DNA of 64,000 nucleotides from contig JANQAE010000002.1 of NCBI GenBank assembly GCA_024707225.1, forward strand, positions 310,001 to 374,000. The letters are read 5' to 3'. The DNA comes from Dokdonella sp. Its GTDB lineage: Bacteria > Pseudomonadota > Gammaproteobacteria > Xanthomonadales > Rhodanobacteraceae. The notes under the pieces were generated by a model. That model was not told the DNA's origin, searched no databases, and was given only the letters and a program-made list of their open reading frames with translations. Below, one piece after another: positions 1-11,036 of this stretch; position 1 is the first letter of the stretch, and the number at the start of each line of letters is the position of its first letter. Made by a program: the position numbers and the translations under genes.

Positions 1-1419
1 CTGTTGGGCGCGTGTTGTCTCATCGCCACCGCCTTCGTCAGCGCCCAGCGCCTGCCGGACTGGGCCGCCGCGACGCGCATCCATCAGGACGGCGATCTGA
101 CGATCGTCCTCGACGGCGCGCCCCCGGCTGAGCAGTGCCGCGAGGATTTCGACCGCGTCGACACGCTCTACAGCGAGGACGGCTGGCTGCGCTACAACCG
201 CAGCGCCGGTACCGGCGACGCGGCGCCGGTGCTGTGGGACTACGGCAATCAGCCGAACAATCGCCTGCTGAACTTCGGCGGCCACAGCGGCCAGCCCCAC
301 ACCCGCGTGCTCTCGGCCGGCTGGACTTTGTCCGGCAGCTACCAGACGAACAGCAGTTGGCTGCTGACGCCCCAGATCGATTTCGCGCCGGGCATGCGGC
401 TGAGCTTCTGGACCCGCGCCGCGATCGACGATCTGTTCCAGCTGCCCGAGCGTATCTACGTGCGCGCCTGCACCAGCGGCGACTGCACCGACGTCGGCGC
501 CGGCCCCGACGAGGTGGGTGCGTTCACGCAGCAGCTGGCGGTCGTCAACGAGGCGTTGGTCACGAACGAATTCTGTTGGGAGCCCGATGCGACCGCCTGC
601 AACGGCTTTCCGCTCAACTGGACCCGGGTCAGTGTCGTGCTGCCCGAGTCCGGGCGCGGCCGGGTCGCGATCCAAAACCACTATCCGCTACGTTGGGGCG
701 GCGGCTGGGAGCCGAACGGCAACGGTGTAGTCGCGGCCGTGGACACCGTGCAGATCGACGGCGCGGCTACCTGCCCGCTGCGCCACAACCGGCTGGTTGC
801 GCACGACTTCGAAGCGCCGGCCAACCGGCTGATCCAGAATCGGGATCCGGCGAATGTCACACTCAGCGGCGCGGTGTGCTGGCAGTGGGGCAGCAGCACC
901 AGTGTGCGTCGTAACGCCTGGTTCCGTCGCTTCCACCTCGCCGAGGACCACGATCTGTCCGGGCGCGTCGCCGTCATCGGCGTCGATTTCGGCGTCGGCG
1001 ATTCAATCACCAACCAGTACCTGCCGATCCGGCTGTACACGATTGCGCGCGATGCCGAACTGGCCGTCGAGAACCTGACGGTGATCGGCATCGAGAACGC
1101 GCTCGTCTACGCCGGTGACTCGCTTGTCACTCGCCATGTGCCGGCACAGGCCTTCGTACCGAACGCACAGACCCAGGATCTGGTCGTGGAAGTGAGTTCC
1201 GAGTACGGTCCGGCCGGCACCGAATTCTTGATCGGTATCAACCAAGCAGGCCACACGCGCGGCGCCTATTACTCGGGTGCGTGCCGCTATGGTGACGGCA
1301 GCGCGATCGCCGGCGACCAGATCGTCCCGCTCGACAGCGTGGTGTATTCGCAGGGACCGCTCTACCTCCCCGACGACGCGCCGCTGATCATCGCGCACTT
1401 CGAGCAACTGCCGTTCTGA
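1..1419 (+). CDS. secreted protein of unknown function, 5' end outside window
   Basis: The frame is open at base 1 and the first residues look like the tail of a signal peptide (LLGACCLIATAFVSAQ), so the true start lies upstream. The mature part is rich in aromatic and polar residues with several Cys. Around residues 115-140 a stretch of the type TPQIDFAPGMRLSFWTRA resembles the beta-sandwich 'choice-of-anchor J'/cleaved-adhesin domains of exported proteins. Around residue 260 there is a possible second module. There is no membrane anchor at the C-terminus. I do not recognise a named family and infer only an exported, probably periplasmic or extracellular, beta-rich protein. It ends 74 bp before the sigma factor gene but has no evident functional link to it. 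Confidence 0.7.
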   Translation: MLGACCLIATAFVSAQRLPDWAAATRIHQDGDLTIVLDGAPPAEQCREDFDRVDTLYSEDGWLRYNRSAGTGDAAPVLWDYGNQPNNRLLNFGGHSGQPHTRVLSAGWTLSGSYQTNSSWLLTPQIDFAPGMRLSFWTRAAIDDLFQLPERIYVRACTSGDCTDVGAGPDEVGAFTQQLAVVNEALVTNEFCWEPDATACNGFPLNWTRVSVVLPESGRGRVAIQNHYPLRWGGGWEPNGNGVVAAVDTVQIDGAATCPLRHNRLVAHDFEAPANRLIQNRDPANVTLSGAVCWQWGSSTSVRRNAWFRRFHLAEDHDLSGRVAVIGVDFGVGDSITNQYLPIRLYTIARDAELAVENLTVIGIENALVYAGDSLVTRHVPAQAFVPNAQTQDLVVEVSSEYGPAGTEFLIGINQAGHTRGAYYSGACRYGDGSAIAGDQIVPLDSVVYSQGPLYLPDDAPLIIAHFEQLPF

Positions 1420-1493
1420 CCGGCCGCCACGCCCGCGCCCGGATTCGACCGGGCGCGGCATTCCGTCAACGTGATGTCGTCCCTGCTCGCCCA

Positions 1494-2165
1494 ATGGCCG
1501 CCGTGCGCGCTTGCGCCGATGACCGCGGTCACTGGACCGCCGACGCCGCGCGGGGTCAATGGTCGCAGTCCCCCGCTGCTGCCGTTCCCACGTTGTCCGA
1601 TCGAGACGAGATCACCCGCCTGCTCGGTCAGGCCCGCGCCGGCGAGCGCGCGGCCTGGGAAGCGCTGCTGCGCGGCACCTTCGGCGACCTCAAGCGCATG
1701 GCGCGCCAGCTGCTGCTGCGCGGCCAGACGTTGCCGACGCTCAACGCGACCAGCCTGATCAACGAGTGGTATCTGAGGCTGGCCGAATCGGGTGGTGCGG
1801 TGCCGGCCACGCGCCAGCATTTCTTCGCGCTGTCGGCCAAGGTCATGCGTCAGGTGATCTGCGCCTATGCGCGGACACGGCTCACGCTCAAGCGCGGCGG
1901 CGAGCAGCGTCGCGTCGAACTCGACGAGGGCGCGGCCGCGCTCGACGCCGAGAGCGAGGACTTCATCGCGGTCGACGCCGCGCTGCTGCAGCTCGCGCGC
2001 GAGGACGAGACGCTCGTGCGCGTCGTCGAATGCCGCTTCTTCGCCGGCATGAGCGAGCCGGAGACCGCGCAGGCGATGGACGTCTCCGAACGCACGGTGC
2101 GCCGCTTGTGGGCGCGGGCACGCGAGCGCCTGCTGGTCCTGCTCGGCGAAGGGCCGGCGCCGTGA
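1494..2165 (+). CDS. ECF-like RNA polymerase sigma factor (TIGR02999 type)
   Basis: Predicted sigma70-family regulator of the ECF-like subgroup often found beside Ser/Thr kinases. The region EITRLLGQARAGERAAWEALL corresponds to the start of sigma region 2. HFFALSAKVMRQVICAYAR is the region 2 helix, and the C-terminal part ETAQAMDVSERTVRRLWARAR is the region 4 helix-turn-helix. The ATG at 1494 gives 223 residues. The homologous part begins only near residue 38, so an internal TTG at 1593 (190 residues) is an equally plausible start. Neither has a clear ribosome binding site. The stop codon overlaps the GTG of the kinase gene by 4 bp, implying translational coupling and a joint role in signalling. 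Confidence 0.85.
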   Translation: MAAVRACADDRGHWTADAARGQWSQSPAAAVPTLSDRDEITRLLGQARAGERAAWEALLRGTFGDLKRMARQLLLRGQTLPTLNATSLINEWYLRLAESGGAVPATRQHFFALSAKVMRQVICAYARTRLTLKRGGEQRRVELDEGAAALDAESEDFIAVDAALLQLAREDETLVRVVECRFFAGMSEPETAQAMDVSERTVRRLWARARERLLVLLGEGPAP

Positions 2166-4429
2166 CGCAGACCGGCCTCAGGCGCCTGCGGCTCGAGCCA
2201 GGAGAGGCGCTGCGCAGCCAGCTGGCGCAGCAGCTGTTCGACAACGCCGAGGACGTGCTGCGCGCCGGCGAGCGCGTCGGCGCCTTCCGCATCGTCGACG
2301 AGATCGGCCGCGGCGGACTGGGCGTCGTCTATCGCGCCGAGCGCGACGATGGCAGCTACCACCAGCAGGTCGCGCTCAAGGTCATGGCCGGCGACGCCGA
2401 TCCGGCGCTCGCCGAGCACTTGCTCGATCGCGAGCGGCGTCTGCTGGCACGGCTGCAGCATCCGGGCATCGCGCGCCTGATCGACGGCGGCCGCACCGAC
2501 GGCGGCCAGCTCTGGTTCGCGATGGAGGTCGTCGACGGCGAGCGGCTGGACCACCACTGCGAGCGCCGCCAGCTGCCGGGTCTGGCGCGTCTGCGCCTGT
2601 TCCTGCAGGTCTGCGACGCGGTCGACTACGCGCACGCGCAGCTGGTCGTGCATCGCGATCTGAAGCCGGCCAACATCCTGGTCGACGCGCGCGGCCAGGT
2701 CCGTCTGCTCGACTTCGGCATCGCCGCGGCGCTCGACGAGGGCGCCGGCGCGGCGCTGCAAGCCGGTACGCCGGGCTTCGCGAGCCCCCAGCAGAACCGC
2801 GGCGACGCAGCTGGCGTCGGCGACGACATCTTCCAGTTGGGCCGCCTGCTCGATCTGCTGATGGCGGCCACGCCGCCGCCGAGCGACCGCCGCCGCGATC
2901 TGGCGGCGATCCTGCGGCGCGCACTCGATCCCGTGCCGGTGGCGCGCTATCGGACCGCCGGCGCCCTGGCCGCGGACGTGCAAGCCCTGATCGAGCTGCG
3001 CCCGGTTACCGCGGCCGGCGCCGCGCGCGGCTATCGGGCCGGGCGCTTCGTGCTGCGGCACCGGCTGGCGCTGCTCGGTCTGGCCGTCGCGGTCGCGGCG
3101 CTGGCCGGCCTGACCGGCACCTACGTGCGGCAGATCGGCCTCGCCAATGCCGAGGCCGAGGCCGCGCGCGTACGCGCCGAGGACGATGCCGCGGCCGCGC
3201 GCGCGGTGACCGACTTCATGGTCTCGGTGTTCGCGCAGGCCGATCCGGCCCTGCACAAGGGACGCAAGCCGAGCATCGACACGGTGCTCGAGGCCGGCAC
3301 CGCGCGGATCGAGAACGAGCTGCACGACAAGCCGCGCATCCGCGCCGCGATCCTGTCGGCGCTGAGCCGCATCCACATACGGCTGCGCCACGACCAGCAG
3401 GCCTACCGGCTGGCCGAGGCCGCGCGTGCGCTGATCGGCCACGGCGCCGAGTTCACGCGCGCCGAGCTGTCCGACCTGCTGCTGAGGAAGCCGGTGCCCG
3501 ACGACTCCGCGCAGGCGATCGCGCACTACCAGTCGGTCATCGGTCTGCTCGATCCGGATGATCCGGAGACGATCCGCAACCTGCTCTACGCCAAGCTGCG
3601 CATGGCGGCCAGCTATCCGTATCTGGGCGACTATCCGCGCGCATTGGCGCTGCTCGAGGAGATCCGCCGCCTGGACCGGCAGCACGGCCTGCCCGAGGAA
3701 GCCTCGGCGCAGCAGCTGCAGTCGCTGCTGCTCGGCCAGCTCGAGCGCTACGACGAGGCGCTCGCGACGGCCGAGCAGGCCTGGGCCGCGACCCTCGCGC
3801 AGCGCGGCGACGCGCATCCGTACACCGTGCTCGGCGGCGGCGATCTGGCGATGGCGCGCGCCGACGCGGGGCGCTTCGCCGACGCGCATGCGGCGGCCGA
3901 CCGCGCGGTCGATCTGGCGATCCGGCTCTACGGCGACGACGACGGCCCGCATCTGCTGTGGTCGCGCATGCGCAAGGCCTACGTCTGGCTGCGCGAAGGC
4001 CGGCCCGAACCGGCCGTGGGGCTGCTGCGCGAGGTGATCGCGGCCAGCGATCGCCGCGAGCCCGGCGACGATGCGAGCAGCGTCACCGCGGCCGACTGGC
4101 TCGGCGAGGCGCTGCTCGCTGCCGGCGACCCGGCCGGTGCAGAGGCGGCCTGGCTCGACGCCGAGGCACGCCAGGCGGCCGGACGCGGATCGCAGCGCCC
4201 GGATCTGGGACTGCGGGCCTTGCGTTTGGCCGAGCTCGCCGCGGCGCGCGGCCAGTGCGCGCTGGCCGCCGAGCGCTGGCAGGCGGCTCTCGGTGCGGCG
4301 CGGCCGGCTTTCGCCGGCCATCCGATCCATCGCCGGCTCGAACGTCCACCGAGTGCCTGCACCGCTCAGCCGCCGGCGTCCGTCGGACGCGCCGCCGGCG
4401 CGATCGATCAACCCTCGCGGAACACGTAG
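2162..4429 (+). CDS. membrane Ser/Thr protein kinase with TPR-like C-terminal region
   Basis: 755 residues starting at a GTG that overlaps the sigma factor stop. The N-terminal cytoplasmic domain is a Hanks-type kinase: glycine loop GRGGLG at 49-54, catalytic Lys73 in VALK, HRDLKPAN at 164-171 and DFG at 184-186, followed by an APE-like FASPQ. A single membrane segment lies at about 302-320. The remaining ~430 residues are Ala/Leu/Glu-rich helical repeats of TPR type, such as ALALLEEIRRLDRQ and PYTVLGGGDLAMARADAGR, expected outside the membrane. It probably phosphorylates partners on Thr/Ser in response to a signal sensed by the repeats. The last 22 bp overlap the convergent FHA gene, whose product could read phosphothreonine made by this kinase (inference). 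Confidence 0.88.
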   Translation: MTQTGLRRLRLEPGEALRSQLAQQLFDNAEDVLRAGERVGAFRIVDEIGRGGLGVVYRAERDDGSYHQQVALKVMAGDADPALAEHLLDRERRLLARLQHPGIARLIDGGRTDGGQLWFAMEVVDGERLDHHCERRQLPGLARLRLFLQVCDAVDYAHAQLVVHRDLKPANILVDARGQVRLLDFGIAAALDEGAGAALQAGTPGFASPQQNRGDAAGVGDDIFQLGRLLDLLMAATPPPSDRRRDLAAILRRALDPVPVARYRTAGALAADVQALIELRPVTAAGAARGYRAGRFVLRHRLALLGLAVAVAALAGLTGTYVRQIGLANAEAEAARVRAEDDAAAARAVTDFMVSVFAQADPALHKGRKPSIDTVLEAGTARIENELHDKPRIRAAILSALSRIHIRLRHDQQAYRLAEAARALIGHGAEFTRAELSDLLLRKPVPDDSAQAIAHYQSVIGLLDPDDPETIRNLLYAKLRMAASYPYLGDYPRALALLEEIRRLDRQHGLPEEASAQQLQSLLLGQLERYDEALATAEQAWAATLAQRGDAHPYTVLGGGDLAMARADAGRFADAHAAADRAVDLAIRLYGDDDGPHLLWSRMRKAYVWLREGRPEPAVGLLREVIAASDRREPGDDASSVTAADWLGEALLAAGDPAGAEAAWLDAEARQAAGRGSQRPDLGLRALRLAELAAARGQCALAAERWQAALGAARPAFAGHPIHRRLERPPSACTAQPPASVGRAAGAIDQPSRNT

Positions 4430-5653
4430 CGCGCCGCGCCGATCTGGATCACGTCCTCGTGACGCAGCAGGCGCTCGCGGATCGGCTCGGCGTTGACGCG
4501 CGTGCCGTGCCTGCTGTCCAGGTCGGTCAGCACGTAGCCCTGGTGGTTGGCCTCGATGCGCGCATGCTGCGCCTCGACGCCGGGGCCGCCGACACGGATG
4601 TCGCTGCCGGCGTCGCCGCCGAGCGTGACCGGCTTGGGCGGCAGCGGGATCGCCGCGCGGCCGGCCTCGACGTTCTGCGGCACCAGCCGCGCGGTGCGCA
4701 GGAACATCGTCGAGCCCGACGTCGCGGCGACCGCCGACGGCCCCGGGCGCGCCGGCGGGGCTCGCCGGTGCGGGCGGCGGCGTCGCGATGCCGATCGTCG
4801 TCACGGCGACGGCCGGGTCGGGCCGCGCTTCGGCGGCCGGGCGCGAGGCGGCTGCAGGCGTCGTACGGGCGGCCGGCGCCGGTGCGGTGGCCGGCGGTGC
4901 CGGCGGCATGGTCGGCAGATCCGGCATGTCGAGCACCTGCAGGATCTGCGTCACGGCCGCATCGACATGCGCCGGCGCGGTGTCCTCGCGCGGCACCGGT
5001 GCCGGTTCGACCGGCGCATTCGCGGCGACCGGTTCGGGGATCTGCGCGAGCATCGAGGCATCGAGCGCGAGTGCGGCCAGCTCGTCGTCGAGCGCAGGCT
5101 CCTCGACCAGCGACAGCGCCGGTCGCGCCGGCGCATCGCGCGGCACGTCGGGCACCGCCGCGGCTGCGGCCGGCGGCGCCGCTTCGAGGTCGGCCTCGCT
5201 CTCGAAGACCTCGAGGAACCGTGCGCGCAGCGCCTCGGCGCGGTCCTGGGCGATGCTGCGCTCGCGCAGTGCGGCGTCGATCGTGCCGAGGCGCTCGCTG
5301 CGCGCGGCCGCGTCGTACTCGCCGAGCTGATGGCGCAGTTCGACCTCCTGGCGGTCGAGCTGGATCGAGGCATAGGCGTGCTGGATCGCCTCGATGCGCT
5401 CGCGCAGTCCGGCGTAGGCCAGGCGCGCCTGTGCGCGCAGCGGCGCGATGCGTGTGTCCAGTTCCGCCAGGCGGCGCGCATAGTCCCCGTGCACGCGGCG
5501 GTAGACCGCGTCGGAGAGATCGGCCTGCATGCCCTCCAGCGCCGTCAGCCGTCCGCGCAGCAGGTCGACCTCGTGCTTGAGCTCGCGCAACGCGTCGACC
5601 ACGCCGAGGTCGGCGTCGTCGAGCGCACCCGGATCCGCTGTCGGATCGACCAT
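4408..5653 (-). pseudogene. coiled-coil and FHA-domain protein, apparent frameshift
   Basis: The gene starts at an ATG at 5653 behind a GGGGAG ribosome binding site. The first ~190 residues are a charged helical coiled-coil region (LRELKHEVDLLRGRLTALEG onward), followed by a Pro/Ala linker. The frame then breaks between about 4735 and 4770 in a C/G run. The continuing frame encodes an FHA domain: GSDIRVGG, then QHARIEANHQGYVLTDLDSRHGTRVNAEPI, with the phosphothreonine-binding Arg, Ser and the xxHGT signature. The span is 1246 bp, one base more than a whole number of codons. A second ATG at 4707 could start a free 99-residue FHA protein. It converges with the kinase gene and probably binds phosphothreonine targets. 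The shift may be a sequencing error. Confidence 0.75.
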
Positions 5654-5864
5654 CTTCGTTTCTCCCCTGCGGCCGCCTGACGCGGCATCGATGTGGACGC
5701 GCATGCGATCCGGCGTCGTGCGGCGGTGCGTCCATGCGCCGCCCGGCCGGACGGCGAAGCGCGATCGATTATGCGAGCGGCCGATGACGGCGGCAACCGC
5801 GCGCCGGCCGCCCGCCGGCCGCAACGGCGACGCGGTCACATTTCGGCGGCGGCGCGCCCCGCCG

Positions 5865-6368
5865 TCAGGTCCGCGGCGTCAGAACGACGTCGCCGCGGCC
5901 GACCGCCGCGGTGCCGCTGCGCGCCAGCTCGAGCACCGGCGCCAGGTTCGACAGCTCGGCGAAGAACGCGTTGACGTCACGGCCGGTCCCGCTGAACTGG
6001 ACGACGCGGCTGCCTGCGCCCTGATCGACGACGCACGCGGCCGGATGACGCCGCATGCACGCGTCGAACTCCGCGGCGGCCAGGCCGGCCAGACCGATCT
6101 TGACGATCAGCAGTTCCGATTCGAGATGGTCGCTGCGGCTGAGGTCGGCGATCTCGAGCACGTCGATCAGCTTGCGCGACTGCTTGACGATCTGGTCGAT
6201 CACCGCGTCGTCGCCGCTGGTGACCAGGGTCAGCCGCGAGATCGCCGGATCGTGCGTCGCGGCCACCGTCAGCGAATCGATGTTGTAGCCGCGCGCCGAG
6301 AACAGGCCGGCGACGCGGACCAGCGCGCCGGCCTCGTTCTGCAGCAGGATGGCGATGATCCGGCGCAT
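5865..6368 (-). CDS. ilvN: acetolactate synthase small (regulatory) subunit
   Basis: 167 residues. The N-terminal ACT domain MRRIIAILLQNEAGALVRVAGLFSARGYNIDSLTVA is the hallmark of the IlvH/IlvN regulatory subunit, which binds valine and activates the catalytic subunit. A second C-terminal domain follows (from LIVKIGLAG onward). Length matches the long IlvH/IlvN type rather than the ~90-residue IlvM. The ATG overlaps the stop of the large subunit gene by one base (TGATG), so translation is coupled. It is the last gene of the branched-chain amino acid operon. About 210 bp without a gene follow, before the FHA protein gene. Confidence 0.93.
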   Translation of the reverse strand: MRRIIAILLQNEAGALVRVAGLFSARGYNIDSLTVAATHDPAISRLTLVTSGDDAVIDQIVKQSRKLIDVLEIADLSRSDHLESELLIVKIGLAGLAAAEFDACMRRHPAACVVDQGAGSRVVQFSGTGRDVNAFFAELSNLAPVLELARSGTAAVGRGDVVLTPRT

Positions 6369-8236
6369 CAGAACATCTCCGAGGGACCGGCCTCGACCGC
6401 GGCCGGCTGGGCCTGGCGCGAGGCGATGAAGTCGCCGGTGATCATCTGCGCATAGGTCATGCCGGGGCCGACCATCGGATAGACGCCGGCGTCCGGATCG
6501 ATGACGACCTCGAGGAACGCCGGCCCGTCGAACGCGACGAACTCGGCGATCACGGCCGGCAGCTCGGCCGGGTCGGCCAGCCGGCGCGCCCATTCGAAGC
6601 CGTCCGCCTGCGCGGCGCGGACGAAGTCCTTCTTGTGCAGGCTCTTGTCGGTCGCCGAGAAGCGGCCCTTGAAGAACAGCTTCTGCCACTGCCGGACCAT
6701 GCCGTCGCCGGCGTTGTTGAGCACGACGACCTTGATCGGCAGGCCGTAGGTGGTCACGGTCTCCAGCTCGCCCAGGTTCATGCGGATGCTGGCGTCGCCG
6801 TCGATGTCGATCACCGGCAGGTCGCGCCGCGCGAACTGCGCGCCGATCGCCGCCGGCAGGCCGAAGCCCATCGTGCCCATCGAGCCGGACGTCAGCCACA
6901 GCCGCGGCTCGCGGAAGTCGAAGTACTGCGCGGCCCACATCTGGTGCTGGCCGACGCCGGTGCTGATGATCGCGCGGCCGCGCGTGATCGCGTTGATCGC
7001 CTCGATCACCGCATAGGGCTGAATCTGCGCGCTGGCGCGGTCGTAGTTCATCGCATGGGTGCGCTTGAGCGCGGCCAGATGCGCGTGCCACGGCGCATAC
7101 CGGTCCTGCTCGCGCGGCCGGAAGCCGTGCTGCAGGCCGTAGATGCGCAAGGTGTCGAGCGCGCGCGCGAGGTTGCCGAGGTGATGCCAGTCGGCGCGCT
7201 TGACCTTGTCGATTTCGGCCGGATCCACGTCGAAATGTGCGATGTAGCGCGCGCCGCCGGCGAACGCCTGCGGCACGCCGGCGACGCGGTCGTCGAAGCG
7301 CGCGCCGACCGCGATCAGGAAATCGCAGTCCTCGACCGCGTAGTTCGCGAACGCGGTGCCGTGCATGCCGAGCATCTGCAGCGACAGCGGCTCGGTCGTG
7401 TCGACCGCGCCCAGGCCCATCAGCGTGGTGGTGACCGGCATCGCGAACGCGCGTGCGAAGTCGCGCAGCGCACCGGCCGCGTCGCCCGCGATCACGCCGC
7501 CGCCGGCGTAGATCAGCGGCCGCCGCGCGCGGCCGAGCGCGTCGAAGAAAGCCGCGCAGCGTGCCGCGTCGAGCGTGGCGGTGTCGATCGCGCGCAGTCG
7601 CGCACGATAGCCCGGCAGTGGCAGCGTGCCGCTGCCGCGAAACCTCAGTTCGGCGTTCTGGATGTCCTTGGGGATGTCGACGACGACCGGTCCGGGCCGG
7701 CCGGTGCGCGCGATCTCGAACGCGGTGCGCAGCGTCGCCTCGAGCCGGTCGGCATCGGTGACCAGGAACACGTGTTTGGCGCAGGCCGCCATGATGTTGC
7801 TGATCGGCGCTTCCTGGAACGCATCGGTGCCGATCGCGCCGGTCGGCACCTGGCCGCACAGCACGACGATCGGGATCGAGTCGGCCATCGCGTCGCGGAC
7901 CGGCGTGACCGTATTGGTCGCGCCCGGGCCGGAGGTGACCAGGGCGACGCCGACGCGTCCCGACGCGCGTGCATAGCCCTGCGCCATGAAGCCGGCGCCC
8001 TGCTCGTTGGCCGGCACGATCAGCGGCAGCGGCTCGGCGCCGTCGGCCTTGGGATGCTCGTGGTTGTAGCGGAAGACCGCGTCGTAGACCGGCAGGATCG
8101 CGCCGCCGGAATAGCCGAACACGACCTCGACGCCTTCGTCGGCGAGCACCTGCACGACCACGTCGGCTCCGCTCATCGCGGCGCCGGCCAGCGGATGCCC
8201 GGTCGTCTCGGGCGGGTCTTCGAGCACTGCGTTCAT
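6368..8236 (-). CDS. ilvG: acetolactate synthase large (catalytic) subunit
   Basis: 622 residues. A thiamine-diphosphate enzyme that makes 2-acetolactate or 2-aceto-2-hydroxybutyrate, the first common step of valine, leucine and isoleucine synthesis. The N-terminal domain carries the catalytic Glu region VEVVFGYSGGAILPVYDA. The middle region has the FAD/TPP fold, and the C-terminal GDASIRMNLGELETV..NNAGDG corresponds to the GDG(X)nNN ThDP-binding motif. Here the first element reads GDA rather than GDG, which is common in this family. I start at the ATG at 8236. An upstream GC-rich extension to 8293 looks non-coding. It follows ilvC by 49 bp and overlaps ilvN. The symbol could equally be ilvB or ilvI. 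Confidence 0.93.
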   Translation of the reverse strand: MNAVLEDPPETTGHPLAGAAMSGADVVVQVLADEGVEVVFGYSGGAILPVYDAVFRYNHEHPKADGAEPLPLIVPANEQGAGFMAQGYARASGRVGVALVTSGPGATNTVTPVRDAMADSIPIVVLCGQVPTGAIGTDAFQEAPISNIMAACAKHVFLVTDADRLEATLRTAFEIARTGRPGPVVVDIPKDIQNAELRFRGSGTLPLPGYRARLRAIDTATLDAARCAAFFDALGRARRPLIYAGGGVIAGDAAGALRDFARAFAMPVTTTLMGLGAVDTTEPLSLQMLGMHGTAFANYAVEDCDFLIAVGARFDDRVAGVPQAFAGGARYIAHFDVDPAEIDKVKRADWHHLGNLARALDTLRIYGLQHGFRPREQDRYAPWHAHLAALKRTHAMNYDRASAQIQPYAVIEAINAITRGRAIISTGVGQHQMWAAQYFDFREPRLWLTSGSMGTMGFGLPAAIGAQFARRDLPVIDIDGDASIRMNLGELETVTTYGLPIKVVVLNNAGDGMVRQWQKLFFKGRFSATDKSLHKKDFVRAAQADGFEWARRLADPAELPAVIAEFVAFDGPAFLEVVIDPDAGVYPMVGPGMTYAQMITGDFIASRQAQPAAVEAGPSEMF

Positions 8237-8285
8237 CGTCTTCGTCCTCGGGTGGCGTCGGCGCGGCGCGCGGCCGCGCGCTCGG

Positions 8286-9278
<993 letters not shown>

Positions 9279-9335
9279 GGAGTTCTCCGGAGTGAAGGGC
9301 GTAGCGGTGCGGGTGGGGAAGAACGAATCGATGCG

Positions 9336-11036
9336 TCAGGCGCTGGTGACCGCGCCGAGCGCGGCCGAGCCGACCAGACGGGCGTACTTGGCGAGCGCGC
9401 CGCGCGTGACCTTCGGCGCCGGCGGCGTCCAGTCGCGGCGGCGCGCTTCGAGATCGGCGTCGGTCTCGATCACGCGTCGCGTCGCGTCGATGACGATGCG
9501 GTCGCCGTCGCGGAGCAGGGCGATCGGCCCGCCGCGCGCGGCCTCGGGCGCGACATGGCCGACGACGAAGCCGTAGCTGGCGCCGCTGAAGCGGCCGTCG
9601 GTCATCAGCGCGACCTGATGGCCGAGGCCGCGGCCGACCAGGGCCGCGGTGACCGCGAGCATCTCGCGCATGCCCGGTCCGCCGGCCGGCCCTTCGTTGC
9701 GGATGACGACGACGTCGCCGGGCACGATGCGGCCGGCCTGCACGGCGGCGAAGCAGTCCTCCTCGCTCTCGAACACGCGCGCAGTGCCTTCGAAATGACC
9801 GGAGTCGAGGCCGGCCAGCTTGAGGATGCAGCCCTCCGGCGACAGGTTGCCGTAGAGGATCGAATAGCCGCCGCGCGGCTTGAGCGCGCGCGCGACCGGA
9901 TGGACCACCGGCTGATCGCACGGGGTCGGCGGTGCCGCGTCGATCTCCTCGAACAGGCTGCGTCCGCTGACGGTCGGCGCGTCCTCGATCAGGCCGGCCG
10001 CGCGCAGCTCGCGCGCAACCGCGGCCATGCCGCCGGCGGCGGTCATCTCGATCGCGGTATAGCGGCCGCCCGGCATCAGATCGGCGATCACCGGCGTACG
10101 TGCCGCGGCGTCCTCGAAGTCCTCGATCGTCAGCGCCACGCCGGCCTCGTGCGCGATCGCCAGCAGATGCAGCACGGCATTGGTCGAGCCGGCGGTCGCC
10201 GCGACGATCCGCATCGCATTGCGGAATGCGGCCGGCGACAGCAGCTGGCGCGGCCGGCGGCCGCTGCGCAGGCAGTCCAGCACCAGCTCGCCGCAATGGC
10301 GCGCCGCGGCACGCTTGGCCGGATCGGTCGCGGCGATGTCGTTGAGGCCGAGCGGGGTCAGCCCAAGCGCGGTCAGCACCATCGCCATCGTATTGGCCGT
10401 GAACTGGCCGCCGCAGGCGCCGGCGCCGGGGCAGGCGCGCTGCTCGACCGCGCAGAGCCGGCCGTCGTCGATGCGACCGGCGCCGTGCGCGCCGACCGCT
10501 TCGAACACCTGCTGCAGCGTGATCGGCGTGCCGTCGAGCGTGCCGTGCGCGATGCTGCCGCCGTACAGCGCGACGCCGGGGATGTCGAGCCGCGCCAGCG
10601 CCATCGCAGCGGCCGGGATCGTCTTGTCGCAGCCGCACAGCACGACCATCGCGTCGAGACAGTGGCCGTCGACCGCCAGCTCGATCGAGTCGGCGATCAG
10701 CTCGCGGCTGACCAGCGAGGCGCGCATGCCGGGCGTGCCCATCGCGATGCCGTCGGTGACCGCGATCGTGTTGAACTCGATCGGCGTTCCGCCGGCCGCG
10801 CGGATACCGTCGGCGACGTCATTGGCGAGTTCGCGCAGATTGAGATTGCACGGCGAGATGTTCGACCAGGTATGCACGACCGCGACCAGCGGCTTGGCGA
10901 TCGCGGCGCGGTCCAGGCCGGTCGCGTACAGCATCGCGCGCGCCGGCGCGCGGTCCGGTCCGGACTTGATCGCGTCGCTGCGCAGCACGACGGCCGACAG
11001 CGCCGGCTTGGCGCGCGTCTCGTCGGCGCCACTCAT
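9336..11036 (-). CDS. ilvD: dihydroxy-acid dehydratase
   Basis: 566 residues. It dehydrates dihydroxy acids to 2-oxo acids in valine, leucine and isoleucine synthesis and depends on an iron-sulfur cluster. Visible signatures are [13 protein letters not shown], the [16 protein letters not shown] cluster motif, and [12 protein letters not shown] near the middle. The C-terminal half has the family pattern [20 protein letters not shown] and [11 protein letters not shown]. The length is typical of the shorter IlvD/Edd-family form. Its ATG overlaps the stop of leuB by 4 bp (ATGA). Confidence 0.96.
   Translation of the reverse strand: MSGADETRAKPALSAVVLRSDAIKSGPDRAPARAMLYATGLDRAAIAKPLVAVVHTWSNISPCNLNLRELANDVADGIRAAGGTPIEFNTIAVTDGIAMGTPGMRASLVSRELIADSIELAVDGHCLDAMVVLCGCDKTIPAAAMALARLDIPGVALYGGSIAHGTLDGTPITLQQVFEAVGAHGAGRIDDGRLCAVEQRACPGAGACGGQFTANTMAMVLTALGLTPLGLNDIAATDPAKRAAARHCGELVLDCLRSGRRPRQLLSPAAFRNAMRIVAATAGSTNAVLHLLAIAHEAGVALTIEDFEDAAARTPVIADLMPGGRYTAIEMTAAGGMAAVARELRAAGLIEDAPTVSGRSLFEEIDAAPPTPCDQPVVHPVARALKPRGGYSILYGNLSPEGCILKLAGLDSGHFEGTARVFESEEDCFAAVQAGRIVPGDVVVIRNEGPAGGPGMREMLAVTAALVGRGLGHQVALMTDGRFSGASYGFVVGHVAPEAARGGPIALLRDGDRIVIDATRRVIETDADLEARRRDWTPPAPKVTRGALAKYARLVGSAALGAVTSA

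Noticed and set aside
1865-5839. 1324-codon minus-strand open frame through the kinase region
   Set aside because: Only its upstream part (5653 to about 4750) is coding, as the FHA gene N-terminus. The rest is a Arg/Ala-rich shadow of the kinase and FHA genes.
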